Source: JBCBWG01 sp039039985 | Lineage (GTDB): Bacteria; Pseudomonadota; Alphaproteobacteria; Rhizobiales; Hyphomicrobiaceae | NCBI GenBank assembly: GCA_039039985.1 | Contig: JBCCOV010000033.1 | Span: 1 to 31,947 of the forward strand | Length of the DNA: 31,947 bases | Direction: 5' to 3' | In this document: one piece after another, positions 8,498-16,114 of the stretch | Numbering within the stretch: the first letter of the stretch is position 1 | Layout: every line of letters starts with the position of its first letter | Translations under genes and position numbers: made by a program | The notes under the pieces: generated by a model | Told to the model about the DNA's origin: nothing | Databases searched by the model: none | Seen by the model: only the letters and a program-made list of their open reading frames with translations

Positions 8498-8845
8498 ATG
8501 TATCAGTTTCACTATGCTGAAGCCGCCGAAGATCGCCAAGACGATGCAAAGAAGCGCGAACGCAGAGCATTCGATCGGTCAATTCAACTGTTGAAGGCGG
8601 CCGACGAAGCCGGCCCCGGAACACGAGAGGCGGCAGAAGCCATATATTTTACCCATAAATTATGGACAATACTGATTGAAGATTTGGCAAGTGAAGAGAA
8701 TGATTTGCCGAAAGAGCTGCGTGCACAATTAATGTCTATTGGAATCTGGATTGTTCGAGAGTGCGAGAAAATTCGGTCTGAAAAGACGAATTCATTCCAA
8801 GAGATAATCATGGTGTCCGAAGCTCTGTGTGATGGCTTGAAATGA
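8498..8845 (+). CDS. flaF: flagellin synthesis regulator FlaF
   Basis: This 115-residue, mostly helical protein matches FlaF: an N-terminal YxFxYAEAAED-like start, ERRAFDRSIQLLKAA, then YFTHKLWTILIEDLASEEND and a C-terminal IGIWIVRECEKI segment. FlaF is found only in alphaproteobacteria and promotes flagellin synthesis or export, working against FlbT. The start ATG 8498 has GAGGG about 11 bases upstream, which is rather distant. Its last codons overlap the flbT start by four bases, so the antagonistic pair is coupled in translation. The coding region is less GC-rich than flgK and flgL. Confidence 0.93.
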   Translation: MYQFHYAEAAEDRQDDAKKRERRAFDRSIQLLKAADEAGPGTREAAEAIYFTHKLWTILIEDLASEENDLPKELRAQLMSIGIWIVRECEKIRSEKTNSFQEIIMVSEALCDGLK

Positions 8846-9270
8846 CAAGCAACTTGAAGATTCATCTAAAACCACGTGACCGAATCTTCGTGAATGGCGC
8901 GGTACTGCGTGTCGATAGAAAGGTTACGTTGGAGTTTTTAAACGACGTCTCGTTTCTGCTTGAGAGCCATGTCATCCAGCTGGAACAGGCTACAACGCCC
9001 CTGCGTCAACTCTATTACGTCGTGCAGTCGATTCTCATGGAGCCTACGACAGCGCAGCTTGCGCATTCGCTGTTTGAGCATCAGCACACGACTTTGGTTT
9101 CCACGTTGCGTAATCAGGAGATTCTCGATGGCCTCGTCAGCGTTCGTGAATCTATCGATGCCGGGAGAATATTCGAAGCACTGCGAAAGTTGCGCTCGTT
9201 GTTTCCCGTTGAGGACGAGTTGCTCGCCGCTAACGAAGCAACGGAATCTGAAGACCGTGCCGTGGCCTGA
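8842..9270 (+). CDS. flbT: flagellin mRNA repressor FlbT
   Basis: The 142-residue protein carries the FlbT core: LKIHLKPRDRIFVNGAVLRV near the start, then NDVSFLLESHVIQLEQATTP and LRQLYYVVQSILMEP. In Caulobacter FlbT lowers flagellin mRNA stability through the 5' untranslated region, and in Brucella it can act positively. ATG 8842 overlaps the flaF stop. The target is plausibly the leader shared by the two flagellin genes at the right end of this window (29643-29744 and 30951-31055), where a conserved hairpin is present. That link is my inference. Confidence 0.94.
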   Translation: MTSNLKIHLKPRDRIFVNGAVLRVDRKVTLEFLNDVSFLLESHVIQLEQATTPLRQLYYVVQSILMEPTTAQLAHSLFEHQHTTLVSTLRNQEILDGLVSVRESIDAGRIFEALRKLRSLFPVEDELLAANEATESEDRAVA

Positions 9271-9310
9271 GGCTCGGCTGTAGAGCGGTCTGTGATGCAA
9301 GGGATGCCAA

Positions 9311-9784
9311 ATGTCGGTCAACACGGTTTCATCTTCGGCGACAGCGGGAGCCACATCCCCACAAACCGAGGCGCTGTCCGCAGAAACTCTTGATTATCAG
9401 GGGTTTCTCCAGCTTTTGATTGCGCAACTCGAGAACCAGGATCCGCTCAACCCAATGGATTCGACAGAGTACGTCGCGCAACTCGCGTCGTTCTCCGAAG
9501 TCGAGCAGTCGATCAAGTCTAACGACCAACTTGAGGAGCTTCTGTCCGAGACGCGGCTCACGCAGGCGTCGAGTGTTGTTGGCAAGACGGTTACGTCCTT
9601 CGACGGTTCCATCCAGGGAACGGTGACGTCGGTTCTCATCGAGAAGGGCGAGTCGATTGCCGTGCTCGACAGTGGCAACGTTCTGCGCCTCGATGATTCC
9701 GTGACCATCTCCGCGCCGGCTGCTGCGGCAGAGGACGAGAGCGGCTCATCAACCACAACGGACGACGAAAATGAATCAAGCTGA
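9311..9784 (+). CDS. flgD: hook cap / hook assembly protein FlgD (short form)
   Basis: The 157-residue protein has the FlgD N-terminal block at about residues 28-75 (DYQGFLQLLIAQLENQDPLN, then PMDSTEYVAQLASFSEVEQS). After a short linker, VVGKTVTSFDGSIQGTVTSV fits the start of the FlgD beta domain. It lacks the full C-terminal Ig-like domains of enterobacterial FlgD; such short forms are usual in rhizobia. It caps the growing hook and is later displaced. ATG 9311 follows AAGGGATG. The gene overlaps fliQ by 14 bases, and its acidic, Ser/Thr-rich C-terminal tail is encoded in that overlap region. Confidence 0.92.
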   Translation: MSVNTVSSSATAGATSPQTEALSAETLDYQGFLQLLIAQLENQDPLNPMDSTEYVAQLASFSEVEQSIKSNDQLEELLSETRLTQASSVVGKTVTSFDGSIQGTVTSVLIEKGESIAVLDSGNVLRLDDSVTISAPAAAAEDESGSSTTTDDENESS

Positions 9785-10037
9785 TGCACTTGACCTCGTC
9801 CGCGAAGCGATATGGACCGTCATAATTGCGTCCTCGCCAGCCGTGATCGCGGCAATGGTTATTGGTATCGTCATTGCGCTGTTTCAAGCCTTGACACAAG
9901 TTCAAGAAATGACACTGACATTTGTTCCAAAAATCATGGCAATTTTTGTCGTATCAATAATGTCTGCCCATTTCATGGGCGCCAGCATATTTGCGATGGC
10001 TCAAGTATCATTTTCCAGAATAGAAAATGGATTCTAG
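9771..10037 (+). CDS. fliQ: flagellar export gate protein FliQ
   Basis: The 88-residue protein consists of two hydrophobic helices (about 16-42 and 52-75). It carries the family signature VREAIWTVIIASSPAV, then IALFQALTQVQEMTLTFVPK, which is conserved from FliQ to the virulence type III homologues. It forms the helical gate with FliP and FliR at the centre of the basal body. The start lies 14 bases inside flgD, so translation is coupled. Its partner fliR is 2.3 kb downstream after flhA, and fliP is far away in arm B. Confidence 0.95.
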   Translation: MNQADALDLVREAIWTVIIASSPAVIAAMVIGIVIALFQALTQVQEMTLTFVPKIMAIFVVSIMSAHFMGASIFAMAQVSFSRIENGF

Positions 10038-10049
10038 GTTAAAGAATAG

Positions 10050-10077
10050 TTGTCAGAAAATCGAAGCATGTTATAGT
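10050..10077 (+). promoter_or_regulatory. candidate sigma70-type promoter upstream of flhA
   Basis: TTGTCA (10050-10055) and TATAGT (10072-10077) are separated by 16 bases, and each has five of six consensus bases. The element lies in the 180-base gap between fliQ and flhA, the longest non-coding gap inside arm A. It would give flhA-fliR its own transcript with a leader of roughly 130 bases. A match of this quality can occur by chance in an AT-rich gap. Confidence 0.35.
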
Positions 10078-10217
10078 TTAATTGCGCAAATCAGTCCGAC
10101 ATGCGCAGCAATCTGACATGTTCCGGTTGGCGATGTTTTGCGGCAGGGGTTTGCGTCTTTCCGCTGAGTGGACGATAAATTCCGTGTTGTGATAAATCTT
10201 CCGCTGGAGCAAAGACG

Positions 10218-12308
10218 GTGAGCGCTGCCGCAGAAGCTAAGAAAAAGCCGGAAGGCCTCGGTAGAATCCAGGATTTTGGTTTCGCCTTTGGTGTGCTTTT
10301 TATTCTGTCAATTCTCTTTCTGCCTTTGCCTGGATTTCTTGTTGATCTGGGGTTGGCGGTATCGTTTGCGCTTTCAATTCTGATTCTTATGGTCGCGCTG
10401 TGGATACAGCGACCGCTTGATTTTTCGGCATTTCCAACGGTGCTGCTCATCGCGACGATGCTGCGTTTGGCGCTCAATATCGCGACGACACGCTTGATTT
10501 TAACCGATGGCTCGTCCGGACAGGAAGCTGCCGGTTATGTTATTTCGGGGTTTTCAACGTTTGTCATGGCCGGAGATTTCGTGATCGGCCTTGTCGTCTT
10601 TCTGATTTTGTTGACGGTCAATTTTCTAGTCATCACAAAGGGTGCGGGCCGTATCGCGGAGGTCGGCGCGCGATTCGCTCTTGACGCCGTCCCCGGAAAA
10701 CAGATGGCAATCGATGCGGATCTGTCATCTGGATTGATTGGCGAAAAGGAAGCGCAGCGGCGGCGCCGGGAACTTGAGGAAGAGAGCGCATTCTTCGGGT
10801 CGATGGATGGTGCGTCGAAGTTCGTTCGTGGTGACGCGATCGCCGGGCTTATTATTACGGCCGTCAACATTTTCGGTGGCATCGCTATTGCCGTGATCCG
10901 CCATGATATGGCGGCCGCTGATGCGGTTGACGTGTTCACGAAACTCTCGGTCGGAGACGGCCTTGTCACGCAGATTCCGGCTCTGATCATCTCACTTGCG
11001 GCCGGTTTGGTGGTCGCAAAGGGCGGCGCACGCGAAGCGGCTGATGCCGCGGTGCTGGGTCAGTTGTCCAGCCAGCCGCGCGCACTGTTGTTGACCGCCG
11101 GAATGCTCGGCATATTTGCACTGATTCCGGGGCTTCCGTTCTTTCCGTTCGCCGTGCTGGCGGGGCTGCTGGCGTTCGCCGGCATACTAATACCGCGACG
11201 ATGGGCGGCGGTCGCCGCGGCGGAAGAGGCACGGGTTCGCGCGGAAGAAGAAAGCAAGAAGGAAAGCGAAGGACAGCCGATCAAGCAGTCGCTTCAATTG
11301 AGCGCAGTTGAGATTGTGCTGGGCACGCAGCTGGCGGCCACGTTCCTGTCGAAGCACGGCGAACTGGAACAGCGCGTTACAAAGATGCGCAGAAAGTTTG
11401 CCCGGCAATATGGATTCATCATTCCGGAAATCGGTTTGAGCGATGACCCTTCGCTGCCGGCAAACGGTTATCAAATCCGGGTTCATGGGACGACCGTATC
11501 AAATCATCTGCTGCCGGTCGGTGATGTCTTGTTGATCATCGGGAATGGACCCAAGCCGTCGTTCCCGGGTGAAGAAACAACGGAGCCTGCATTCGGCATG
11601 AAGGCGATGTGGGTGCCGGAGGCGTTCTCGAAGGAAGCGAAGGTCGAAGGTTTCACGCCGGTTGACCCGATGACGGTTCTTCTCACCCACCTCAGTGAGG
11701 TTATCCGCAGCAGCCTGTCTCAATTGCTGTCCTACCGCGACATGCAGCATCTGTTGCAAGGTCTACCGCCCGAGTATCAAAAACTGCTCGATGAAATCGT
11801 GCCGGCGAACATTTCGTTGTCGGGGATTCAGGCTGTTTTGAAAATGCTGCTCGCCGAGCGGGTCTCGATTCGAAATCTCAGCTTGATCTTGGAGGCGGTT
11901 GCCGAAATCGCACCTCACGTCCGGCGGGCCGAACATGTCGTCGAGCACGTTCGCCAGCGGCTGGCGCCTCAAATCTGTGGCGACATTGCCGTCGACGACA
12001 AGCTCTCGATCCTGCGTCTTGGCAACCGTTGGGAACTCGCATTCCACGAAGCGCTGCGGCGCAACCAATCCGGAGAGGTTGTCGAGTTCGACATGGACCC
12101 GCGCTTGCTGGAGGACTTTGTCAAGGACGTCACCGCAGCGGTCGAAGAACATCAGGGCAAAACGGCGCGGATTGCGTTGGTGACAGCTGCGGACGCCCGG
12201 CCGTGCGTGCGCATGCTGGTCGAGCGCTTTATGCCAACGCTATCCGTGTTGTCGCATATCGAGATTGCCCGGGTTTCAAAAATTGAATCCCTCGGAAACC
12301 TTTCGTGA
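10218..12308 (+). CDS. flhA: flagellar export gate protein FlhA
   Basis: The 696-residue length is normal for FlhA. The N-terminal half has about eight membrane helices, starting at residue 22, and includes the conserved cytoplasmic loop (GRIAEVGARFALDAVPGKQM, then AIDADLSSGLI and AQRRRRELEEESAFFGSMDG). That loop is the FHIPEP signature. The C-terminal half (from about 360) is the cytoplasmic ring domain that receives chaperone-bound substrates. GTG 10218 is the start, with GGAGC about ten bases upstream. It forms the nonameric export ring with FlhB, FliP, FliQ and FliR. Its stop overlaps the fliR start by four bases. An Ala/Glu/Arg-rich, charged linker (about residues 333-352) follows the last helix. 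Confidence 0.97.
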   Translation: MSAAAEAKKKPEGLGRIQDFGFAFGVLFILSILFLPLPGFLVDLGLAVSFALSILILMVALWIQRPLDFSAFPTVLLIATMLRLALNIATTRLILTDGSSGQEAAGYVISGFSTFVMAGDFVIGLVVFLILLTVNFLVITKGAGRIAEVGARFALDAVPGKQMAIDADLSSGLIGEKEAQRRRRELEEESAFFGSMDGASKFVRGDAIAGLIITAVNIFGGIAIAVIRHDMAAADAVDVFTKLSVGDGLVTQIPALIISLAAGLVVAKGGAREAADAAVLGQLSSQPRALLLTAGMLGIFALIPGLPFFPFAVLAGLLAFAGILIPRRWAAVAAAEEARVRAEEESKKESEGQPIKQSLQLSAVEIVLGTQLAATFLSKHGELEQRVTKMRRKFARQYGFIIPEIGLSDDPSLPANGYQIRVHGTTVSNHLLPVGDVLLIIGNGPKPSFPGEETTEPAFGMKAMWVPEAFSKEAKVEGFTPVDPMTVLLTHLSEVIRSSLSQLLSYRDMQHLLQGLPPEYQKLLDEIVPANISLSGIQAVLKMLLAERVSIRNLSLILEAVAEIAPHVRRAEHVVEHVRQRLAPQICGDIAVDDKLSILRLGNRWELAFHEALRRNQSGEVVEFDMDPRLLEDFVKDVTAAVEEHQGKTARIALVTAADARPCVRMLVERFMPTLSVLSHIEIARVSKIESLGNLS

Positions 12309-13045
12309 GCGAGCCAAGCGAGTTCGTACTCCACGTCTTTCTTGTGCTCTGCAGAGTCGGTGGCATCATGATGCTGGTGCCCGGTTTCGCCAGTCCGCGC
12401 ATCCCGATGCGCATTCGGCTCATGTTCGCGGTCATTTTGGCCTGGATGATTTCGCCAATCGCGGCACCTGTCACACAAGTCGCAAGCCCGGATATGTTGC
12501 TCCTCAGGATCTCGTCCGAATTTGTGACCGGCGTCACCATCGGTCTCGTCGCCCGCATCTACCTTGTCGCCCTGGAGTTCGCCGGAACCGCGATATCCGC
12601 CTACATCGGCTTCGGAATGCAACCCGGCGGCGTTGCGATCGATGATCAAGCCACGGTCCCGCTCACCGCTCTGATCACGAGCACGGCCACTCTGTTGTTC
12701 TTCGTGCTCAACCTCCATTGGACCGTTATAGGCGCGCTTGTGCGCAGTTTCGATGCCTATCCGATCGGCTCAGGTTTCGACATCGGTTTCCGGACGGAAT
12801 TCCTTGTTGGAACGCTGTCTCAGGCTTTCTATCTGGCAATCCAGATTAGCGGCCCGTTCTTGATTTTCGGGCTTTTGGTCAATCTCATCTTTGGCGTGGT
12901 CAACCGCCTGGTGCCGCAGGTGCCCGCCTACTTTGTCTCGATACCTGTACTGATCGCCGGTGGATTGCTGCTGGCGCACTTTGCAATCGCGGAACTGTTG
13001 CTGTTGTTCACAGACCGTGTGCGCCAATCGCTCGAGGGGCTGTGA
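12305..13045 (+). CDS. fliR: flagellar export gate protein FliR
   Basis: The 246-residue, highly hydrophobic protein has about six membrane segments. It shows family patterns such as FLVLCRVGGIMMLVPGFASP at the N terminus, IGLVARIYLVALEFAGTAIS in the middle and FGVVNRLVPQVPAYFVSIPV near the end. It joins FliP5 and FliQ4 in the export gate. GTG 12305 overlaps the flhA stop (GTGA), so the two are translated together. The next gene begins one base after its stop, which supports a continuous operon. Confidence 0.96.
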   Translation: MSEPSEFVLHVFLVLCRVGGIMMLVPGFASPRIPMRIRLMFAVILAWMISPIAAPVTQVASPDMLLLRISSEFVTGVTIGLVARIYLVALEFAGTAISAYIGFGMQPGGVAIDDQATVPLTALITSTATLLFFVLNLHWTVIGALVRSFDAYPIGSGFDIGFRTEFLVGTLSQAFYLAIQISGPFLIFGLLVNLIFGVVNRLVPQVPAYFVSIPVLIAGGLLLAHFAIAELLLLFTDRVRQSLEGL

Positions 13046-13046
13046 G

Positions 13047-13463
13047 ATGCCGGACACTCAGGCAAGACGCCTACGCCGGCTTGTGCGCATCCAGGCAATC
13101 CTGAGACAGCAGAAGCTAGCGGAGGCGGCTCGCCTGCAGCACGATCTGATGGCGGCATGTTCCGAAATTGAATGGGCGGCGTCGAACCTCTCGTCGGCAG
13201 ACAGTGTCAGCAGTCGGTTTGCAGACGTTTGGCAAAAGCGCTTGCAGCGCCGTCAAGTGGATGTGGTCACGCTGAAGAGCGATCTCCAAGATGTGCGGAC
13301 GGATGTACTCGTGCGCGGTCGGATCGTCGATCGCTTGCGCGAGATGCTTCTGACCCGCCGAAATGCACGTGACCGCAAAATGCAGGAGACGCAGCTTCTC
13401 GAGATTGCGCTCGCGTCGAAGCAGGATCAGGGACGTCAGGCTTCCGCAAGTTCGCGCCCGTAG
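13047..13463 (+). CDS. FliJ-like coiled-coil flagellar export accessory protein
   Basis: This 138-residue protein is almost wholly helical, with heptad-like spacing and many Arg, Gln and Glu residues (RLRRLVRIQAILRQQKLAEA, then LKSDLQDVRTDVL and RLREMLLTRRNARDRKMQET). It has no hydrophobic segment. Size and shape fit FliJ, the coiled-coil stalk that links the FliI ATPase ring to FlhA. Sequence identity to enterobacterial FliJ is expected to be very low, so the call rests on context and architecture. ATG 13047 lies one base after the fliR stop. In-frame codons further upstream are within fliR and are ignored. fliI is not adjacent but lies in the minus-strand group at 16903. Confidence 0.65.
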   Translation: MPDTQARRLRRLVRIQAILRQQKLAEAARLQHDLMAACSEIEWAASNLSSADSVSSRFADVWQKRLQRRQVDVVTLKSDLQDVRTDVLVRGRIVDRLREMLLTRRNARDRKMQETQLLEIALASKQDQGRQASASSRP

Positions 13464-13504
13464 AGTGATCGAACGATGAACTGCGCGGCGACGTCTACCG
13501 TGTC

Positions 13505-14095
13505 TTGCATTTTCTCAGTCGTCCGCCCGTGGCCCATGTAGAATCACAGGCGAGATCGGTCTTGGATCTTCCAATTCAAAGCGCTGCCATTTGGCCGAGC
13601 GGCTGGTCAACGACCGTCGACCGGGTCACGACGGGCGCGTCGTCGAGCCTCGGACCAGGGCCGGGACTGTCCGTTGCGCAACCGAGTTTCGAGACAACGG
13701 TCCGCTCCGCTCAGCAGGCAGCGCAGACCAATCAGAACGCCCCGGCACCGCGAGGTGCCCAGGCAGATGACGCGAAGGCCAAGCAAATGCAGGCGTTCGA
13801 GACATTCACGATGCGGATGCTGATCGACGCCATGCTGCCGAAGGAGACCGGCGCTCTGTTCGGTGAAGGCACCGCAGGCCGTTTATGGCGTTCGGCACTT
13901 TCGGAGAAGATTGCTGAAGAGATAACCCGTGACGGTCGCCTTCAACTTCTGAAGACGGCGGAGGACGGCCCAGCCTCGCTCGCTCGTGCCGTTGCGTCTG
14001 ACAACGCCACGTCGAGCAGCGCAGAGAACCGTGCGGACTTTGCCGCCTGGGCGCCAACCTTGATCAGGCCATCAGACAGATCGGTAGAGGGGTGA
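13505..14095 (+). CDS. FlgJ-like rod-binding protein without muramidase domain
   Basis: The conserved part is residues about 98-145: FETFTMRMLIDAMLPKETGA, then FGEGTAGRLWRSALSEKIAE. This is the rod-binding domain of FlgJ, also called CheL in Caulobacter. The preceding 95 residues are low-complexity and probably unstructured, and the tail after 150 is not conserved-looking. There is no glucosaminidase domain, so it can scaffold or cap the rod but cannot cut peptidoglycan. The start is uncertain. No in-frame ATG exists before the conserved part; TTG 13505, GTG 13529 and TTG 13562 (preceded by AGGCGAG) are candidates. The next gene starts within its stop region. Confidence 0.72.
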   Translation: MHFLSRPPVAHVESQARSVLDLPIQSAAIWPSGWSTTVDRVTTGASSSLGPGPGLSVAQPSFETTVRSAQQAAQTNQNAPAPRGAQADDAKAKQMQAFETFTMRMLIDAMLPKETGALFGEGTAGRLWRSALSEKIAEEITRDGRLQLLKTAEDGPASLARAVASDNATSSSAENRADFAAWAPTLIRPSDRSVEG

Positions 14096-14097
14096 GC

Positions 14098-14523
14098 ATG
14101 GACGGATACTCGCAATCGCAGGGGGGAGCCACTAGCCGCAACGCCGGCAACGCCAAGCCAAAGACAGACCAGTCTGCGCAGGTGGATCTTGTGATCCAGA
14201 GGCTCGCCGACAAGCTGACAAGCGTTCTGCAGGAAGAGCGGGAGGCTCTGGCTCAGCGCGACGACGCAAAAATCGGAATGATTGTGACACGCAAGAACCA
14301 GCTCACGCTCGAACTCAGTCGGGTGTCGGCATCCTTGGATGATACGCAGCCCAGCGACGCGGCTATCGAGAGCTTGCAGAAGATCCGCGAAGGGCTGGCG
14401 GACAACCATCGTCTCCTTGGTCTCCATGTTGAAGCCCTCCGGGAGATAACCTCGCTAGTCGCGCGCGTCGTGCAGACGTCGCAGTCCGACGGAACCTACT
14501 CCGAGCTGTCAGCACAACGGTAA
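14098..14523 (+). CDS. FlgN-like export chaperone
   Basis: This 141-residue protein is predominantly helical after a short disordered N terminus. It resembles FlgN, the chaperone of FlgK and FlgL: LVIQRLADKLTSVLQEEREA at about residues 24-43, a middle KNQLTLELSRVSASL helix, and a final LVARVVQTSQSDGTYSELSA segment. The terminal pattern with Gly-x-Tyr is common in alphaproteobacterial FlgN-like proteins. ATG 14098 follows GAGGGGTGA; GTG 14092 overlapping the previous stop is an alternative. It follows the FlgJ-like gene and precedes a FliL-like gene by seven bases. The chaperone role is inferred from fold and context, not shown. Confidence 0.6.
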   Translation: MDGYSQSQGGATSRNAGNAKPKTDQSAQVDLVIQRLADKLTSVLQEEREALAQRDDAKIGMIVTRKNQLTLELSRVSASLDDTQPSDAAIESLQKIREGLADNHRLLGLHVEALREITSLVARVVQTSQSDGTYSELSAQR

Positions 14524-14530
14524 TGAGCAA

Positions 14531-14995
14531 ATGATAAAGACCATCGCACTGGGCATCTGGATTAGCGGTGTGACGCTGCTTGCCACGTACGGCACCCTGA
14601 TGATGAATGAGCCCACACCGGGGCCGGCCAAGCGCAGTCTCGGCGGCATCGACTACGTCAAACTCTCCCCGATTGCGGTTCCGGTCGTTCATAAGCGCGG
14701 TGTTGCGGGCTACGTGATCGCGCGCGTGACCATCACCGCAGATGAGCTGAAGGTGAAGAAGCTGGGAATGGCGTTGCACGCATACGCGACGGCTGCCGCA
14801 TTCAAGACGATCTACGATGACCCGAGCTACGCCTACGGCACCATGGAACGCAGAGATCTGAAAGCCGTCGCAAAAGACATTACGGCCAGCGCCAACGACG
14901 CGATTGGCGAGAAAGTCATCGAAAGTGTCATCATCGAGGGCATGACGTTTCTGAACCAAAGCCAGGTTCGCTGCGATCCGAGCAAGCGCGCGTGA
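14531..14995 (+). CDS. small FliL-like membrane protein in flagellar operon
   Basis: I recognise no exact family for this 154-residue protein. One membrane helix occupies about residues 4-25 (TIALGIWISGVTLLATYGTL), followed by a periplasmic domain. In that domain, DYVKLSPIAVPVVHKRGVAG then YVIARVTITADELKV looks like the beginning of the FliL fold, and LKAVAKDITASANDAIGEKV like its later helix. A true fliL is present separately at 28273, so this would be a second, distant FliL-like protein. ATG 14531 lies seven bases after the previous stop, so it belongs to arm A and closes it; no flagellar gene follows on this strand until 20077. A role near the stator or basal body is only an inference. Confidence 0.55.
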   Translation: MIKTIALGIWISGVTLLATYGTLMMNEPTPGPAKRSLGGIDYVKLSPIAVPVVHKRGVAGYVIARVTITADELKVKKLGMALHAYATAAAFKTIYDDPSYAYGTMERRDLKAVAKDITASANDAIGEKVIESVIIEGMTFLNQSQVRCDPSKRA

Positions 14996-15073
14996 GTGGC
15001 CTGTATCGAGGTCGCGAACTGGCCAACGCCGACCGAGGTATGTCGGATTCCAGTTGTTTAGGAGGTCCACAAC

Positions 15074-15421
15074 GTGACGACACAGCTTAAGGGCCCCTAC
15101 AGCCTCCAGGTCGATACGATAAGGCAAGCGGTCAGCCCGCGGCGACTCGGTGTATTCGCACTGGGCCACATCGACCATGCAAATACATTCCGGATCGAGC
15201 GGGTCGGTCGCTCGGACGAGGAACTGAGAGAAGAGTTGATGAAATTCGTCGGTTCAAGCAGTCACTTTAAGTTCAAGCTGACGATGACGGCGATGCAGAC
15301 GTTCCGGTTAGAGTGTGAGCTTTTCCACCGGTTCCGACCGCAGGGCAACTTCATTCACCCGACTCGTCCTCCGAACACGACGTGGGCGTGTCCGGTTTGT
15401 CGGGACCGCAGTCTCGGATGA
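15074..15421 (+). CDS. GIY-YIG-like small protein with C-terminal CxxC
   Basis: The 115-residue protein starts at GTG 15074 behind a good AGGAGG. Residues 26-28 (GVF) and 43-45 (RVG) have the spacing and setting of the GIY and YIG strands; RS and Arg52 follow, and Glu80 in a helix (TFRLECELF) could be the metal-binding Glu. A WACPVC pair (Cys106 and Cys109) lies near the end. This suggests a member of the GIY-YIG nuclease superfamily with degenerate first motifs (Phe for Tyr, Arg for Tyr). Activity cannot be read from the sequence. It is outside flagellar function and its last 71 bases overlap a gene on the other strand. I am fairly sure it is a gene and less sure of the fold. Confidence 0.55.
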   Translation: MTTQLKGPYSLQVDTIRQAVSPRRLGVFALGHIDHANTFRIERVGRSDEELREELMKFVGSSSHFKFKLTMTAMQTFRLECELFHRFRPQGNFIHPTRPPNTTWACPVCRDRSLG

Positions 15422-15596
15422 GGCGCAGGGCGTCGTGCAAGGCGGCACGGTAGCCCAGGTGCCAATACGCTCTCTCGACCGAATTCGGCTCGAGGTGGAG
15501 CTGGTCGTGTTGAACGTACGGCGCCTCGCTTTCAAGCCAGTCATCCAGACCCGACAGACGCGCGACGATCATTCGTTGTGTTTGCTGCTTACTCAT
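15351..15596 (-). CDS. small conserved-looking hypothetical protein
   Basis: The 81-residue product begins at ATG 15596 and has a helical core, RAYWHLGYRAALHDALRLI, a pattern I associate with short uncharacterised proteins of rhizobia and their phages. The N terminus is basic and the C terminus acidic and Ser-rich, probably disordered. The frame stays open upstream to 15743, but that extension is Arg/Ser-rich and unlikely to be coding. The gene converges on the GIY-YIG-like gene and overlaps its 3' end by 71 bases. The function is unknown. The ribosome site is weak. Confidence 0.45.
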   Translation of the reverse strand: MSKQQTQRMIVARLSGLDDWLESEAPYVQHDQLHLEPNSVERAYWHLGYRAALHDALRLIRDCGPDKPDTPTSCSEDESGE

Positions 15597-16114
15597 GGCG
15601 CTAGGTTTACCGCGTACCCCTTCCAAGAGAGTTGACCGCGACCTGGCAATCGCTTTCTCGGTTAACGAGCCACTGCCGGAACCGTGAGGATTGGCTCTAC
15701 GTCGCGTTTGCCTCCCAACGCAGGCCGATACAGACCGGTGCACACTCGCATGTCCAGTGGCTGGTCGCCATAGGCGAAATCGCTCCGCCGACCCACACCC
15801 ATGATTGATTCACTTGGCCAGCCACTCACGACATCATACCGCCGGGCGGCCGGCCAGGAACCCCTAAACGAGAGAGGTGTGGGATGGTTCCAGCGAAACC
15901 CGAAACGCGCTCAAGTCTCCGGAGCGCCGGAAAACCTCGCAACCCTGTGGAGAACTTCGGCAGCCAGCTTCACGACCAGCGGTTGGGCGTGCGAGTCGTT
16001 ACTTATTGTGCAAAGCGCCATAAGTCGAAGAAACCGGCCATGGTCCTTGGCAGTCGACGCGTCAGTGGTCCTGAGACTCAGCAGATATAAGCACAGTGAA
16101 ATATTGGAGGCAGA
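15597..16114. other. gene-poor stretch before the GntR gene
   Basis: These 518 bases hold no gene I can support well. The best candidate is 15884-16090 on the plus strand, a 68-residue basic protein starting MVPAKPETRSSLRS behind GAGAGG, with no recognisable domain (confidence about 0.25). A competing frame, 15801-16118, looks like a shadow. No tRNA, clear terminator or repeat was seen. Together with the two small genes before it, this stretch looks like a degraded or inserted segment between the two flagellar arms. Confidence 0.4.
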
